NCBI GenBank assembly: GCA_030549175.1 | Contig: JAUKUA010000003.1 | Location: forward strand, 5,642,001 to 5,706,000 | Direction: 5' to 3' | Source: Lasiosphaeris hirsuta | Lineage: Eukaryota; Ascomycota; Sordariomycetes; Sordariales; Lasiosphaeriaceae | DNA length: 64,000 nt | Shown: one piece after another, positions 31,803-41,989 of the stretch | How the letters are laid out: every line of letters begins with the position of its first letter | Numbering within the stretch: position 1 is the first letter of the stretch | The notes under the pieces: model-generated | Told to the model about the DNA's origin: nothing | Databases searched by the model: none | The model's input: the letters and a program-made list of their open reading frames with translations, nothing else | Made by a program: the position numbers and the translations under genes

Positions 31803-34044
31803 ATGGCCCAGCACGCCAAGCGTGAGTATTTTACTTGCCTTTCTCCCCCCCCCCCCCCCCCCCCCAATCGCGGCTTGTTTAGCGATTCGAATTTCACATC
31901 ATAACTTTGATATACCAGCTACTGACTGACATGTAGGTCCGCTAGCTTTCTCTAGCGAGGGCCTCTACTGGGCACAAGCTGATCTGGGCGGCCACTTCAT
32001 GGCTTTTCACACCGCCCGGCTCCCGATTACACATGTCCAGTGTGACTGCCGCAAGGGAGATTTCGCCAAAGAGGCCAGTTATGATATCAACCTCGACCTC
32101 TTTGAGCCCCTGCTTTTCCCTCTTCCGTGCCCTTCAACAAAACGTCCTGCCAGTGGTGCTGGTAATATCCCCATCTTCACTCTTATCGTGCCGCGAACAG
32201 CGGGATACATCACCAGGTCGGACTTCTTTCAGATCCGCCTACAGGACTTCGCTCATCCCCATATCGTCGCGACCCTCGAGTGCACACAGGCTCTGACCCT
32301 ATATCGCAATCGGCTCATTCCGGGACACGGCCGCGAAAGAGTAATCCTTACTGCTCCTTTCATCATTCGGTGGGATGACTTCAACAATGTGTCGACTTCT
32401 GCGATGCAGGAGCATTTCGCGTCTATCAGTACACAACTGAGAAGGCGACTCAACAATGTTCCTTGGCTCGGCCAGTGGCCAATCCCCCGCAAGCGAGTTG
32501 CGCTTGTCAGAGGACGGCCCAATATCACGGCTGGAGGACCTATTTATCGCGCCGCTGAAGCTCTGGGCATCGACCTGGTCATTGTGGACGATGCTGGCCA
32601 CTGGTTGGAGCTGTCGACCAAAGATAATCTGAAGCATCGCGAGGCGTTCCTTGCCACTGACATGACCGAGGACGAAGGTGTCGTCGACCGCATCATCGCA
32701 TCGATCAGGGCCTATCCGTTGCCGATCCACGGAGTCTTCACCCTGTCGGACAATTTCTTTGTCACCGTAGCAAAGGTAGCACAGGAATTGGGGCTGCCGA
32801 CAAACCCGGTTTCTGCTTTCGAGACAGCTGTCGACAAGTATCGCTCTCGTCTCCTGCAGGACTCCCCTGGACAGACGGCCAGAGTGACTAGCGTGCAGGA
32901 GTTGGAGGCGCTGCTAGAAGCGCCTCAGAATGGTGACCAGCCGTGTTTCTCACCATCTTTCCCCATGATCGTCAAGCCGACCAAGGGGTGGAGCTCTGAG
33001 TGTGTTTCCAAGGTATCGAAGCTCGAGGACCTTGCCACGGCCGTCGAAAAGGCCACTCGCAGACATGGAAGCGCCGCTGTGATCGAGCCATTCTTTGATG
33101 GCCCCGAGATCGACGCAAACTTCATACTCATCGATGGCGAAGTCGCCTTCTGCGAGATCGCCGATGAGCCGCCCTGCAGTGCCGACGACCCCAACGCCAC
33201 TGTTGATGACACCTTCTCCCCGGTAGCCCTGACGCTTCCTTCAGCTCTTCCCGAGGAAGAGCAGCGGAAGGCCTGCGATGTTCTGTCGAATATTCTCATC
33301 AAACTTGGCTTCCGCACTGGTATCGTTCATGTCGAGGCTCGTATGACCAACTCCAGCTGGGAGTATCGCGACGTCGGCGATGGCATTATCGACCTCGCCC
33401 CCAAGGACGGGCCGCCGTCGCTCGACAACATTTTTACAGGCCCCCGCCTGCTGGAGATCAACGCCCGCCCGCCCGGATACCGCGTCACGCTGCCGTCCAA
33501 GTGCACCTACGGCGTCGACTACTTTGCCGCCCACATTCTCGCGGCCCTTGGCGACACGGAGCGCCTGAGAATGGTGGCCACCCCCTTCGGCGAGGTTGTG
33601 GAGGGAATCGGACACGGCGCGCAGTACCATTCCCGGCTCGTCTACGTCCCTGCCCCGGCGGCGGGCATCGTCCGGTGGAAGTCGCCCGAGCTGTCGCCCT
33701 GCGAGGACCTGATGCGCCGCCGCCCCGACCTGGCCGCGCACATCTCCATCAACACTGACTACTTCCAGCCGGGCGACAAGATCACCACGTTCACTGATGG
33801 AGCCCGTACCTATGTTGCTCACTTGCTTGTGCGCAGCGTAAACAGCAGACGGGAGGCCATCGAGATTGGTAATGAAGTCCTGAAGAGCTTTGAGATCTGC
33901 ATTGAGGATCACGAGGAGTACGTCACCAGCGAGGAGGAAATCCCCGACGAGATGGCTGAAGTCATTGACGAGGTGATTGAGGACGCGCGGGAGAAGATGA
34001 TGGGCCTGGAGGTAATAGACGAGAAAGAAGGCTTATGTCGTTGA
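31803..34044 (+). CDS. ATP-grasp ligase, C terminus frameshifted
   Basis: Exon 1 (31803-31821, MAQHAK) joins exon 2 (31937-34044) in phase 1, giving RPLAFSSEGLYWAQADLGGH. An in-frame ATG at 31650 could add 51 residues. ATP-grasp features: KRVALVRGRPNITAGGPIYR, MIVKPTKGWSSECVSKV (ATP-binding strand and loop), AVIEPFFDGPEIDANFILID (central strand), and LLEINARPPGYRVTLP (metal- and ATP-binding Glu/Asn/Arg). Such enzymes make amide or peptide bonds through an acyl phosphate. The intron holds a C21 run. The frame stops at 34044, but another frame continues coherently (AYVVDEATKGLPKELRETMM) to a TAA at 34121-34123. A one-base change near 34020-34035 has therefore probably trimmed about 30 acidic, helical residues; the catalytic core is intact. 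Divergent from nicotianamine synthase. Confidence 0.87.
31845..31865. repeat. C21 tract inside the ATP-grasp gene intron
   Basis: A run of 21 C begins about 23 nt after the GTGAGT donor of the 115-nt intron (31822-31936). Confidence 0.95.
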
Positions 34045-34596
34045 CGAGGCGACCAAGGGCCTGCCCAAGGAGCTGCGGGAGACGATGATGTTGGGCCTCG
34101 ACATGGCGGAGAAGGAGGATTAAGATACGGGCATGCGCTCCGAGTAGAAAGGGATGGCGTTTTTGCTGGGTTAACATGGCCTTTCGTAGACAAAACAGGG
34201 CTCCTCAGGGTCACAGAAGGCGCGCAAGAATGCCGCCAATCGCGTAGTTAGTTGCCTTTCCAGCGGACATATCGCGAGGCTCGCCGGGCCTCACGACGGG
34301 CCATGGTATAAATAAAAGGATTTTCAGAACTTTTCGTATGCCCCTGGAAGTGCTCGATATCTTTATGGCCCCTTATTGTATTGGTGCACTGAAAGGAAAG
34401 CACTGCCCTTCGGCTGTGTGAAGGGTCCTTCGGAGCCCCTAAGAATGCGAAGGATGTGGGTGTGAAGGCTGGGAAGCAATGAAAAAGGCGTCTCAATAAT
34501 CCTCCAAGTACTAATAGCACCGCTTCTGATTGCCTAGTAGCCCGTTGGCAATGATGAAAAAGAGTTTATTACAAACGCATGGCCTTCCAGCTGGAT

Positions 34597-35989
34597 TTAA
34601 TAGTACCCTTGAAATCTCATATAGTACCGGGAATAAATGCTCAGGTCTCCCGTAGCCACCATCGCTAGCAACTCCTCCCTGTTGACGCATCCATATTGCT
34701 TATGGACGAATACTGAGCACTTGTCAAAGCTACCCAGATCATCATCTACGATTTCAACCTGCTCGTACTTGTTCATCATTTCCCTCACCCGTGGCGAAGC
34801 CTAATCGGGGCTATCAAGCATCAGCTGCGTCCAGAACAAGCCGCAGAGCGAACCTACCAAGGGTCCGGATCCTCGAGCTGACTTTCTGTCGTTGACTCAA
34901 CATTTGGGACACCCTCCCACACCATGACCGCCGGCTCCGCAATATCCGCCACGATCTGCCGCACGGGGACATCAGGCCGGATTGAGACGACCACGCTGTG
35001 CTCGTCCACCTTTATAAACCCCACCGGGTCTTGGACCAATTTGTAACCAAACCCCTCGAGGATCTCCTTGTCAGCCCTCGGATATGCAGGATTTTGCGCC
35101 CAGCAGGAAATGACGCCACTGTTGGAGCGCTGGGCAAGCTATGCCCCCAAGAGCTTCACGAGGGCGTATTGGCGGGCTATCTGGACCCGGATGCGCTTGT
35201 CTTTGTGCTCGAGCGTGCCGCAGCCGAAGGCGATGATCTTGTTGATATTGGGCGGCGGGGTGATGGCGGCCAAGGTAGCCGCGAGGTGTCGGAAGTGATC
35301 GGTGTTCCGCCAGGTTTGCCGGTCTCGCACGAAGTTGGCAAGCATGTTGCTGAAATTGGGATTGGTCTTCTCGGAATCGTCGGGGATGAATTGATTGGTC
35401 TTTTTGTTGTATTTCTGGAGAGTGTAAACGACGGTAGTAGGGAGGTAATTCGGGCTTATGTCACCAGGCCGGAAGCATGACTTGAGGTGGTTGATGGGCG
35501 CGTATTGGACTAGGGGCTTGTTTCTGGAGGTACGTTAGGGTGGAAAATTTGGGCGTGGTAGTGGTCAGGATGGACTTGCAGGAAATATCCGATCTCCGAG
35601 TCGGCTAGATTTTTCTCCCCCAAGCCCATAAACTCCTTGCAACGCTGGTTTGTGAATTCAAACATACGGCCTCTCAGGTCCGTGAGAAAGAGCGGGTGAT
35701 TGTTGTAGCGGCCGTCTGTCCACAGTTCAAAGGCCTCGCACACCTTCAAAAGGGCCGCTTTGGAAAAGAATGGAGCCTTTAATCGGTTGTAGATATCTTC
35801 AAGTATACTCAGGTAACCTAGGCTCCTGTGACGCTTTTTCCACCCAGTATATGCGTCAAGCTCTGGGCGCCTCCTAGGTCCAAAATTACCCACAGGCTTC
35901 AAGTGCTCGATGCCTGGGCGGATGCGCGTCAAGCCGGATGGAGTGGCTTTGGGCGGTGCCAGGCCGGAGTCCATATTTTGCCGGTCCAT
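34597..35989 (-). pseudogene. SRR1-like domain gene with a premature stop
   Basis: The first part (35989-35510) encodes MDRQNMDSGLAPPKATPSGL, later LEDIYNRLKAPFFSKAALLK. After a probable intron, the SRR1 domain reads HFRHLAATLAAITPPPNINK, then IIAFGCGTLEHKD, then an in-frame TAG (35141-35139), then GVISCWAQNPAYPRADKEIL and LVQDPVGFIKVDEHSVVVSI. The TAG replaces a likely CAG (Gln). The final part (VREMMNKYEQVEIVDDDLGS to 34597) follows an apparent intron (34801-34857) but does not join in phase. SRR1-like proteins are linked to clock and stress functions in plants and yeast. The stop and phase problem make this copy non-functional unless splicing differs. Confidence 0.7.
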
Positions 35990-36839
35990 ACCTTCTGGGA
36001 ATTATTGACTGTGGCGTGATAATGATGAACAACATAAAGTAGAACTTGAACTGTCGAAAAAGAATTGTCGAAGATAGTTTGCATGCGGCCATATCTTTTG
36101 TGTCCGCGTATTCCCCGGCCACAAGGCCAGTGAGGACTGTGGCTGCGTGTTGGTGCTGGCAGAAAAGGAAGTAGCGGTACTCAGGAGTCAGAAGGAGCCT
36201 CGGTGAGGTAGGTGGGCTACATTGGGACCATGGGAGGCAGCTGCATGAGGTGGTGTCTGACTGCTGGCGCATTTGGCAAGAGGTATGTAGGTACCTGACT
36301 TGGTAAAATCCAGATACTCGCAATCTCCTGACCATCATGCTGACCTAACCCTAGCGCCCATTTTCAAGCCTCCTCTCTTCAAATTTCCTAACGTAGGTAG
36401 AATGCACATCACGTCGCAATCGCGCTAGGCAATAGCAGAGCAGCAGCATCTGTTTAAGATGCCGACATAAAGCATGGGGACATTTGCCTGCATTCCAGTT
36501 CTCCATGTCTGTGCCGCTTGCCTTGCACCTCATTTTTTGCTTACTACCCAGCTATCACCAATTCCATCCCTAGTAGCACATTACACATCAAAGCCCAACG
36601 ACCAACAACGGTTGATGTGGAAACAGTACTAGCATCAGTGATCCAACCCGCAAAAGAGGGAGCCTCGGAATCCAAGCAGTCATCATCAATGCCAGAACCA
36701 GAGACAGGAAACGTGCACGAGAAAGGTGCAAGAGCAGAGAAGAAGCCCCAAGAGGCATACTCCTTTCTCATAGTACTATGAAGCTCGCCAGAATACCAAC
36801 AATATTATAGCAGACGCCGGGCATAATGAATATTCCAGT

Positions 36840-37805
36840 CCCGTCGAGAATTCCAAGGTAGCCTCGGCAATCAACTACTTCTTCCAAGTTGGGCACGGTA
36901 CCTCAAAAGCCGAGAGTCCCGCACAGGAGGATTCCGTCACTGAGAGCTCAGTGTCCAGCACCAGCACCAGCGCCTTCCGGCGCTCGAGACCGAAGATGAC
37001 ACCAAGATCTAACCCTTCATTCCCCAGCGGCTCCGTCAGGAGTCGGAGGATCCAGCCCGTGTCAGAGATGGAAGGTTCCGGCTCGAGGATCAATCCGAAG
37101 CGGTCTCCAAGTCCATCGTCAGTGGGTCGCCTTCAGAGGCTGTCCTCGTGTATGATTCGAAAATAAGCGGCAGCGGGGCTAGCAGTGGCAACTACACCGT
37201 CGAGCTGGAGACGCATGGGGCTAGCACAGGAGGCAGGGAGCCACAGCTTGAGTGGATGTCAGTGGTACCTCTCGACTGTTAATCGACTCGAAAAAAGGCA
37301 TCTAACAGGATCGGTGAATTTAGTCATATCCAGCGGAGCCAGATGATCTTTGATGACTTCAAGGTAAATGGGAGAAGATAATTCATCTTCCATACGAACT
37401 AGAAAACTCGTGGTTTGGGGATGCGTGCCATACGTGTGCCTGCAGGAGTACGCCGGGGAGTCGGTCGAATCGGTATCGTGTTACCCTGCCAAGACACTTC
37501 TGCTGATTTGTAGCTCTCCTTCTTACCTGTAGCATCATGTCTCAGTACGATCTTTTGGGCAAGACTATCAAAATCTCGAGGATGGAGACAGGCAGCCCAC
37601 CCCGGAGCGAGACCCGAAGCTTACCAACCCCGAGGACTTTATCAGCCTTTTCCGCGCGAATTCTGGCCCTAGAAACTTCATTCTGCATCCCGTGGTCAGG
37701 AGGCCACGTCTGATGGCCGGGGCGAATCTCAAGAGGCTCGCCCAGGCCTCCAAGAAGAATATCACGATTGACTTCACTCCAATGCAGGCCAACCCATATC
37801 TCTAA
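36840..37805 (+). CDS. Unrecognised gene, boundaries unsure, possibly decayed
   Basis: Coherent coding is visible in pieces. Around 37080-37260 it reads VYDSKISGSGASSGNYTVEL and ETHGASTGGREPQLEWMSV. Around 37330-37365 it reads SHIQRSQMIFDDFK, directly followed by a GTAAAT donor. The last exon reads KLTNPEDFISLFRANSGPRN and LAQASKKNITIDFTPMQANP, ending in TAA at 37803-37805. These pieces lie in different frames separated by short intron-sized gaps. I cannot fix a start codon and recognise no family; stops between pieces may be introns or damage. Confidence 0.35.
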
Positions 37806-38143
37806 GCGAGGTTTCTGTAAACTAACCATGTTTTGGATCCCCCCAAAGCCCTATCGAGCACGGAATTCTGAAGCCCCTTGTAACAGACTCATCGACAACA
37901 ACCATGAGGGGTTTCTAATTGTTCGAATGTGGCGTGCCTGACACTAATATCATGTTAGATGATCTGGTGGGCTGTTGCTTCTGTATTCTGTACTAGTATA
38001 TACACGTGAAGGCTTGGGCTTGGCAATGTGGCGGGCTGGGCTGGACCGTGATCGCGTTTCGTGGAAGCGCGTCATTTCTTTTCATCTTCAGCCATTGCAC
38101 CCTTCGCAGCGACTTGCCGGCAACGCCAGCGCCTACCCCAAAC

Positions 38144-40669
38144 ATGAGCGCTAGCGCGCAACCCATCTCGCGACTTCCCAATTCAGACTTCCACCTTGCA
38201 CGTCTAGGTGCGACTTCGCAGGTCCGCGTCGCCCTCGAAAGTTTTGTCTCTTTTTGCCTCAACGGCGCCGGCTTTGCCGTTCTTGGATCGGCTCTCGAGA
38301 CACTAGGAGTCACGGTCCTCAGCAAGGAGCTAGGTTTCCAAGGTCTGGCTCGGTCGGCAGCCTGGCTCCAGCTCAACATCAACGTTGGCATCCTCGAATC
38401 TTTCGTGCTTCCGCCTCGTGTCAAAGCCAACGCCAAAGTCTTGCCTCCGAGCCGCATCACAAAACACGAGCTCCTATTGCTAGGAGTAGCCCGAAGCGCC
38501 TCGTTCGCTCTGGCGCGTTTTCTCACCCGGGGCATTTTGGGCCCGTCACTACCTCCCGCCCGACAAGCCATACCCCCTAGTTTAGCGGTCCCGCTCAACG
38601 TTGCCCTTATCGTAGGAATTGCATGGCTGATACCGTCACTCGAGTTTTGCTCCTGCGAGTTGACCCTCGCGAAGACTGCCGCTTTCGCCATTGCAGCCCC
38701 ATTCGAGCTCTTCGCCTTCAGAACCAAGACCGTGATTTTATCAACATTTGTCAGAGCTCGCAAGGCTTCAACTCTCTCCGAACATAAATACTACAACTAC
38801 AACCCCATCCGAGACCCAAAGACGATCCGGCTCTTGAAGCTCGCCCCCTCAAGTGGCGGTGTCTTGTCCACACTGGACGAATTTGCACTTGACGGAACTC
38901 CCCCGTATCTCGCCGTATCTTACTTGTGGGGGTCTGGTGAACATACCCTCGATCTTGAAATCAGTCTTCCAATAGGCGGGATCGAACACATCCCGATTAG
39001 TACCAGCTGCGCCAAGGTTCTGTACTTTTTGGCCCCGGCTGGCGGCGAGTCACTGTACCTCTGGATAGACGCAATATGCATCAACCAGCAGGATGCCACG
39101 GAAAAGGGATGTCAGATCCCATTGATGGGCGACATTTACCGGGGAGCATTGCAGGTCATGTGCTTCACTGGAGGCCACACCCTTATGCCCCTGGGAGACT
39201 TCATCGGAAGGCTAGTTGCTCAACTGGAGCGCGAGGAGTCGAGTGCCGCCAGGAAGGACTTCGGCGACCAGGTTGCCATGGAGTTCAAGAGCGGGTGGCT
39301 CGACCGGGCAACGTGGATTGCCTTTGCAAGCTTTCTCGAGAACCCATACTGGGAGCGCGCCTGGATCCTGCAAGAAATTGTGCTTGCCAACTCCCTTGTC
39401 ATAGTCCACGGAAATAACCTCATCAGCTGGAGACAACTGTCGTACATAGCCCAGCGCTTCAAAGAGACTTCCTCGGGCTGGAAGTTGCCAGACAACAAAC
39501 AACTAGCTTACGCTCACACGACACTTTCCGTCTTCTCAAATCGGTACATGCCGGCAATCAACAAGCTAAAGTTAGTACTGCACGAAGTGGATGCTCACGA
39601 CAGGCCCACCATCGGCGAACTCGTTGACTTCCTGGCACCTCTCAAAATCTGTGCCTCGCAACCCCGAGATCGAATCTACTCCCTCCTCGCTCTCTGTTCT
39701 GACGCCGCCGACCTCGCCCACCAGCCCACATATGACCCCTCCGTTCCCGACTGGGTGATATTTGCCAAAGCCACTCACAGCTCTCTCGAAAAAGGCCGCA
39801 TCAACCTCCTCCTGCGGGCCGGCCTGGGATACCGCCGCTCCGGCCCCGCCCTGCCAGGCCTCCCCACATGGGTTCCCGACCTCTCCACCTGGTCCGACTG
39901 CCGCGTCGGCAACTGGAAAACCGACCGCGCCCGCTCCGAGCTCTGCCGCCTGCAGCATTCCACCTCGTCCAACCTCAGACAGCTCTCCCTCCGCGGGGTC
40001 CGGGCCTGCGCCATCCGAGCCGTCTCCTCGCTCGACCCTAGCGTCACGGCCGAAAGGCTAGCAGCCCAAACCATGCAAGACTGGTCCGAGCTCCCCGCCA
40101 TCGGTGTGCACCTCGGCGTGCAGGTCCATGACGCTGCTCGAGACCTGGCCGTCCGATACATCCCCGAGTGCTACCTCGGTGCGATGGGGCGGGACGAGGC
40201 CTTCTGGCGTGCTATGGTCATGGACTGGGATACTACGGAGACGCCCGCCCCCAGCAGAATCGAGGTTGCCTTGGAAGACTTTGTCGAGCGGCTGAGAGAT
40301 GCCGGCGCCGGAAGGATGCCGAGGCGGCGCAGCGTTGAGGTCGGGGCCGGGCGGGGTGAGAAGCCTTGGTGGAGGCATTGGTATCACTATGTCTTCGCGG
40401 TTACGGATACGGGGTTGATGGGGTGGGTGCCGCCGGGCACGCGAGTCGGGGATGAGGTCTGTTCGTGGGAGGGGTGCGATGTGCCTATGGTTGTGAGGGG
40501 GCAGGGGGGGCCTATGAGTTTTTTGGGGACGGCTGGTTCTTGGGGATGGAGTCGACCGAGGGGCGAGATGGAGCGAGGTGGTTTGAGTTGGTGTGACCGG
40601 GCTCGAAGTTATGGAAGCAGTCATGGCCATCCGGGGCCTAGCCGGCCTCCGCTATTTCTGCCGCACTGA
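38144..40669 (+). CDS. HET-domain protein with N-terminal hydrophobic segments
   Basis: An intronless frame encodes 841 residues from the ATG at 38144 (context CCAAACATGAG). The upstream in-frame ATG at 38006 adds 46 atypical residues and is rejected. The first 200 residues are unusual for HET proteins: a hydrophobic helix (SLAVPLNVALIVGIAWLIPS, about 146-165) and other apolar stretches suggest membrane association. The HET domain follows with YLAVSYLWG (255-263), LYLWIDAICINQQD (304-317) and MGDIYRGA (328-335). The post-HET region contains SQPRDRIYSLLALC, the standard downstream motif. The last 80 residues are Gly/Arg/Trp-rich. Predicted role: allorecognition-triggered cell death, possibly at a membrane. 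Confidence 0.93.
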   Translation: MSASAQPISRLPNSDFHLARLGATSQVRVALESFVSFCLNGAGFAVLGSALETLGVTVLSKELGFQGLARSAAWLQLNINVGILESFVLPPRVKANAKVLPPSRITKHELLLLGVARSASFALARFLTRGILGPSLPPARQAIPPSLAVPLNVALIVGIAWLIPSLEFCSCELTLAKTAAFAIAAPFELFAFRTKTVILSTFVRARKASTLSEHKYYNYNPIRDPKTIRLLKLAPSSGGVLSTLDEFALDGTPPYLAVSYLWGSGEHTLDLEISLPIGGIEHIPISTSCAKVLYFLAPAGGESLYLWIDAICINQQDATEKGCQIPLMGDIYRGALQVMCFTGGHTLMPLGDFIGRLVAQLEREESSAARKDFGDQVAMEFKSGWLDRATWIAFASFLENPYWERAWILQEIVLANSLVIVHGNNLISWRQLSYIAQRFKETSSGWKLPDNKQLAYAHTTLSVFSNRYMPAINKLKLVLHEVDAHDRPTIGELVDFLAPLKICASQPRDRIYSLLALCSDAADLAHQPTYDPSVPDWVIFAKATHSSLEKGRINLLLRAGLGYRRSGPALPGLPTWVPDLSTWSDCRVGNWKTDRARSELCRLQHSTSSNLRQLSLRGVRACAIRAVSSLDPSVTAERLAAQTMQDWSELPAIGVHLGVQVHDAARDLAVRYIPECYLGAMGRDEAFWRAMVMDWDTTETPAPSRIEVALEDFVERLRDAGAGRMPRRRSVEVGAGRGEKPWWRHWYHYVFAVTDTGLMGWVPPGTRVGDEVCSWEGCDVPMVVRGQGGPMSFLGTAGSWGWSRPRGEMERGGLSWCDRARSYGSSHGHPGPSRPPLFLPH

Positions 40670-41989
40670 TCCGTATAGCGGCTACTCTCGCTGCAGACTT
40701 AGCACAGCGTCGCCCCTTCCGATACTAAATGCATGATCTAGTCTCCATGTCAGTAAAGGGGTTCGGGCATATCGGGGGTTTATGCAAAGCGTGCGCTACT
40801 TCGATTCCAAAGACGCAGAGCCACACCGCAGGCCGTAATGATACGAAAACTTGCTGCTGGTAGCACCCACCATAGCCGCATAGCACTCGGCATTCTCCCA
40901 CAGCAACCCACAATGAGCGAACTTGCCAAGTTGGCCATCGACTTGACGAGCTCGCTCAAAGTCCCCAGGGAACATTGCTCCAGCCGACTCACTCCCACCT
41001 CTGTTGTGAGCGAGCTGGTCGAGTTCAATGAAATGGACTATGCCGAAGTGCGTCTTCCTTCCTATTTGTGGATTCATTGCATTGGACAATCCATGGGAAC
41101 GTGGTGGATGCTGCTACCAGCAGTTCAGGACTTGCCAGTGGCCAGTAATTCCGCAGTTAGACTGCAACACCCAAACCATGCTAAGAAGAGGAACCTGCTC
41201 TCAATGGGCGCGGAGATCATCGGGCGGGAAAAAGGCAACAATTATCAGCTTGTGCATCCAGTTGTGGAATGGTCTGGTCGTCTGAAAAGGGGCAAATTCT
41301 ACAGCAAACACCCCCGTGCTCACGCAATTGCTGGAGAATTCCCCGTCGCCCAAGCAGTTCAGCTCTCTGTTTGTTTCAAGGGGCGGGCGACGACATTTCT
41401 GCCCAATACATGGCAGTGGGACCAAGTCGACCCGAGCCGATGATGTCGTCGGAGCTCGCCCAATGTGCCAGTTGTCAAGCGTCTGGCCAATGTATGAGTG
41501 GAGTGGTTTATGCCTCACTTTCAAGACGCAGAAGGTCGGGAGGCAGCCGTCTCATTGGGCCATTTCCCCAACTCTCTGTCCACGTCGCGGACCTCGTGGT
41601 TCGCTTTAACCCCGACAGCGTTTGGAGACCCCGCCTGTGCAGGAAAGAGCAAGCTGCCCAAGTGTGCCAAAGCTCTCTGGTGCCTCTGCAACGGCATTTT
41701 CAGCGAGGAACGATGAGGTGTTGCGCAGAGGCCGGCCGTTGCTGCTGGCACGCGTCTGGCCAAGCAGCCAACTTGGGGCTGCAATGGCAGCCATGGCATC
41801 AGGATATAGCCTTCGCCATCGCGCGCCGTGATTGTGAGCAGCCGTTCAGTCATCATCTAAAAACATTGAGCTCATCGCAACCGACATTCACGCTCGGGCT
41901 ACTCAAGCTCGACCATTTATTGTCCACGGCGATATTGCGACTAACCACCACACAGCTAGCTGCTGCCCGCAGAACTACTTACCAAAAAA
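40670..41989. other. Intergenic, 1.3 kb
   Basis: It lies between the HET gene and the patatin-type gene. Frames on both strands (for example 40838-41443 plus) show no domain, no bias and heavy overlap. The promoter of the patatin-type gene is presumably at the right end. Confidence 0.5.
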
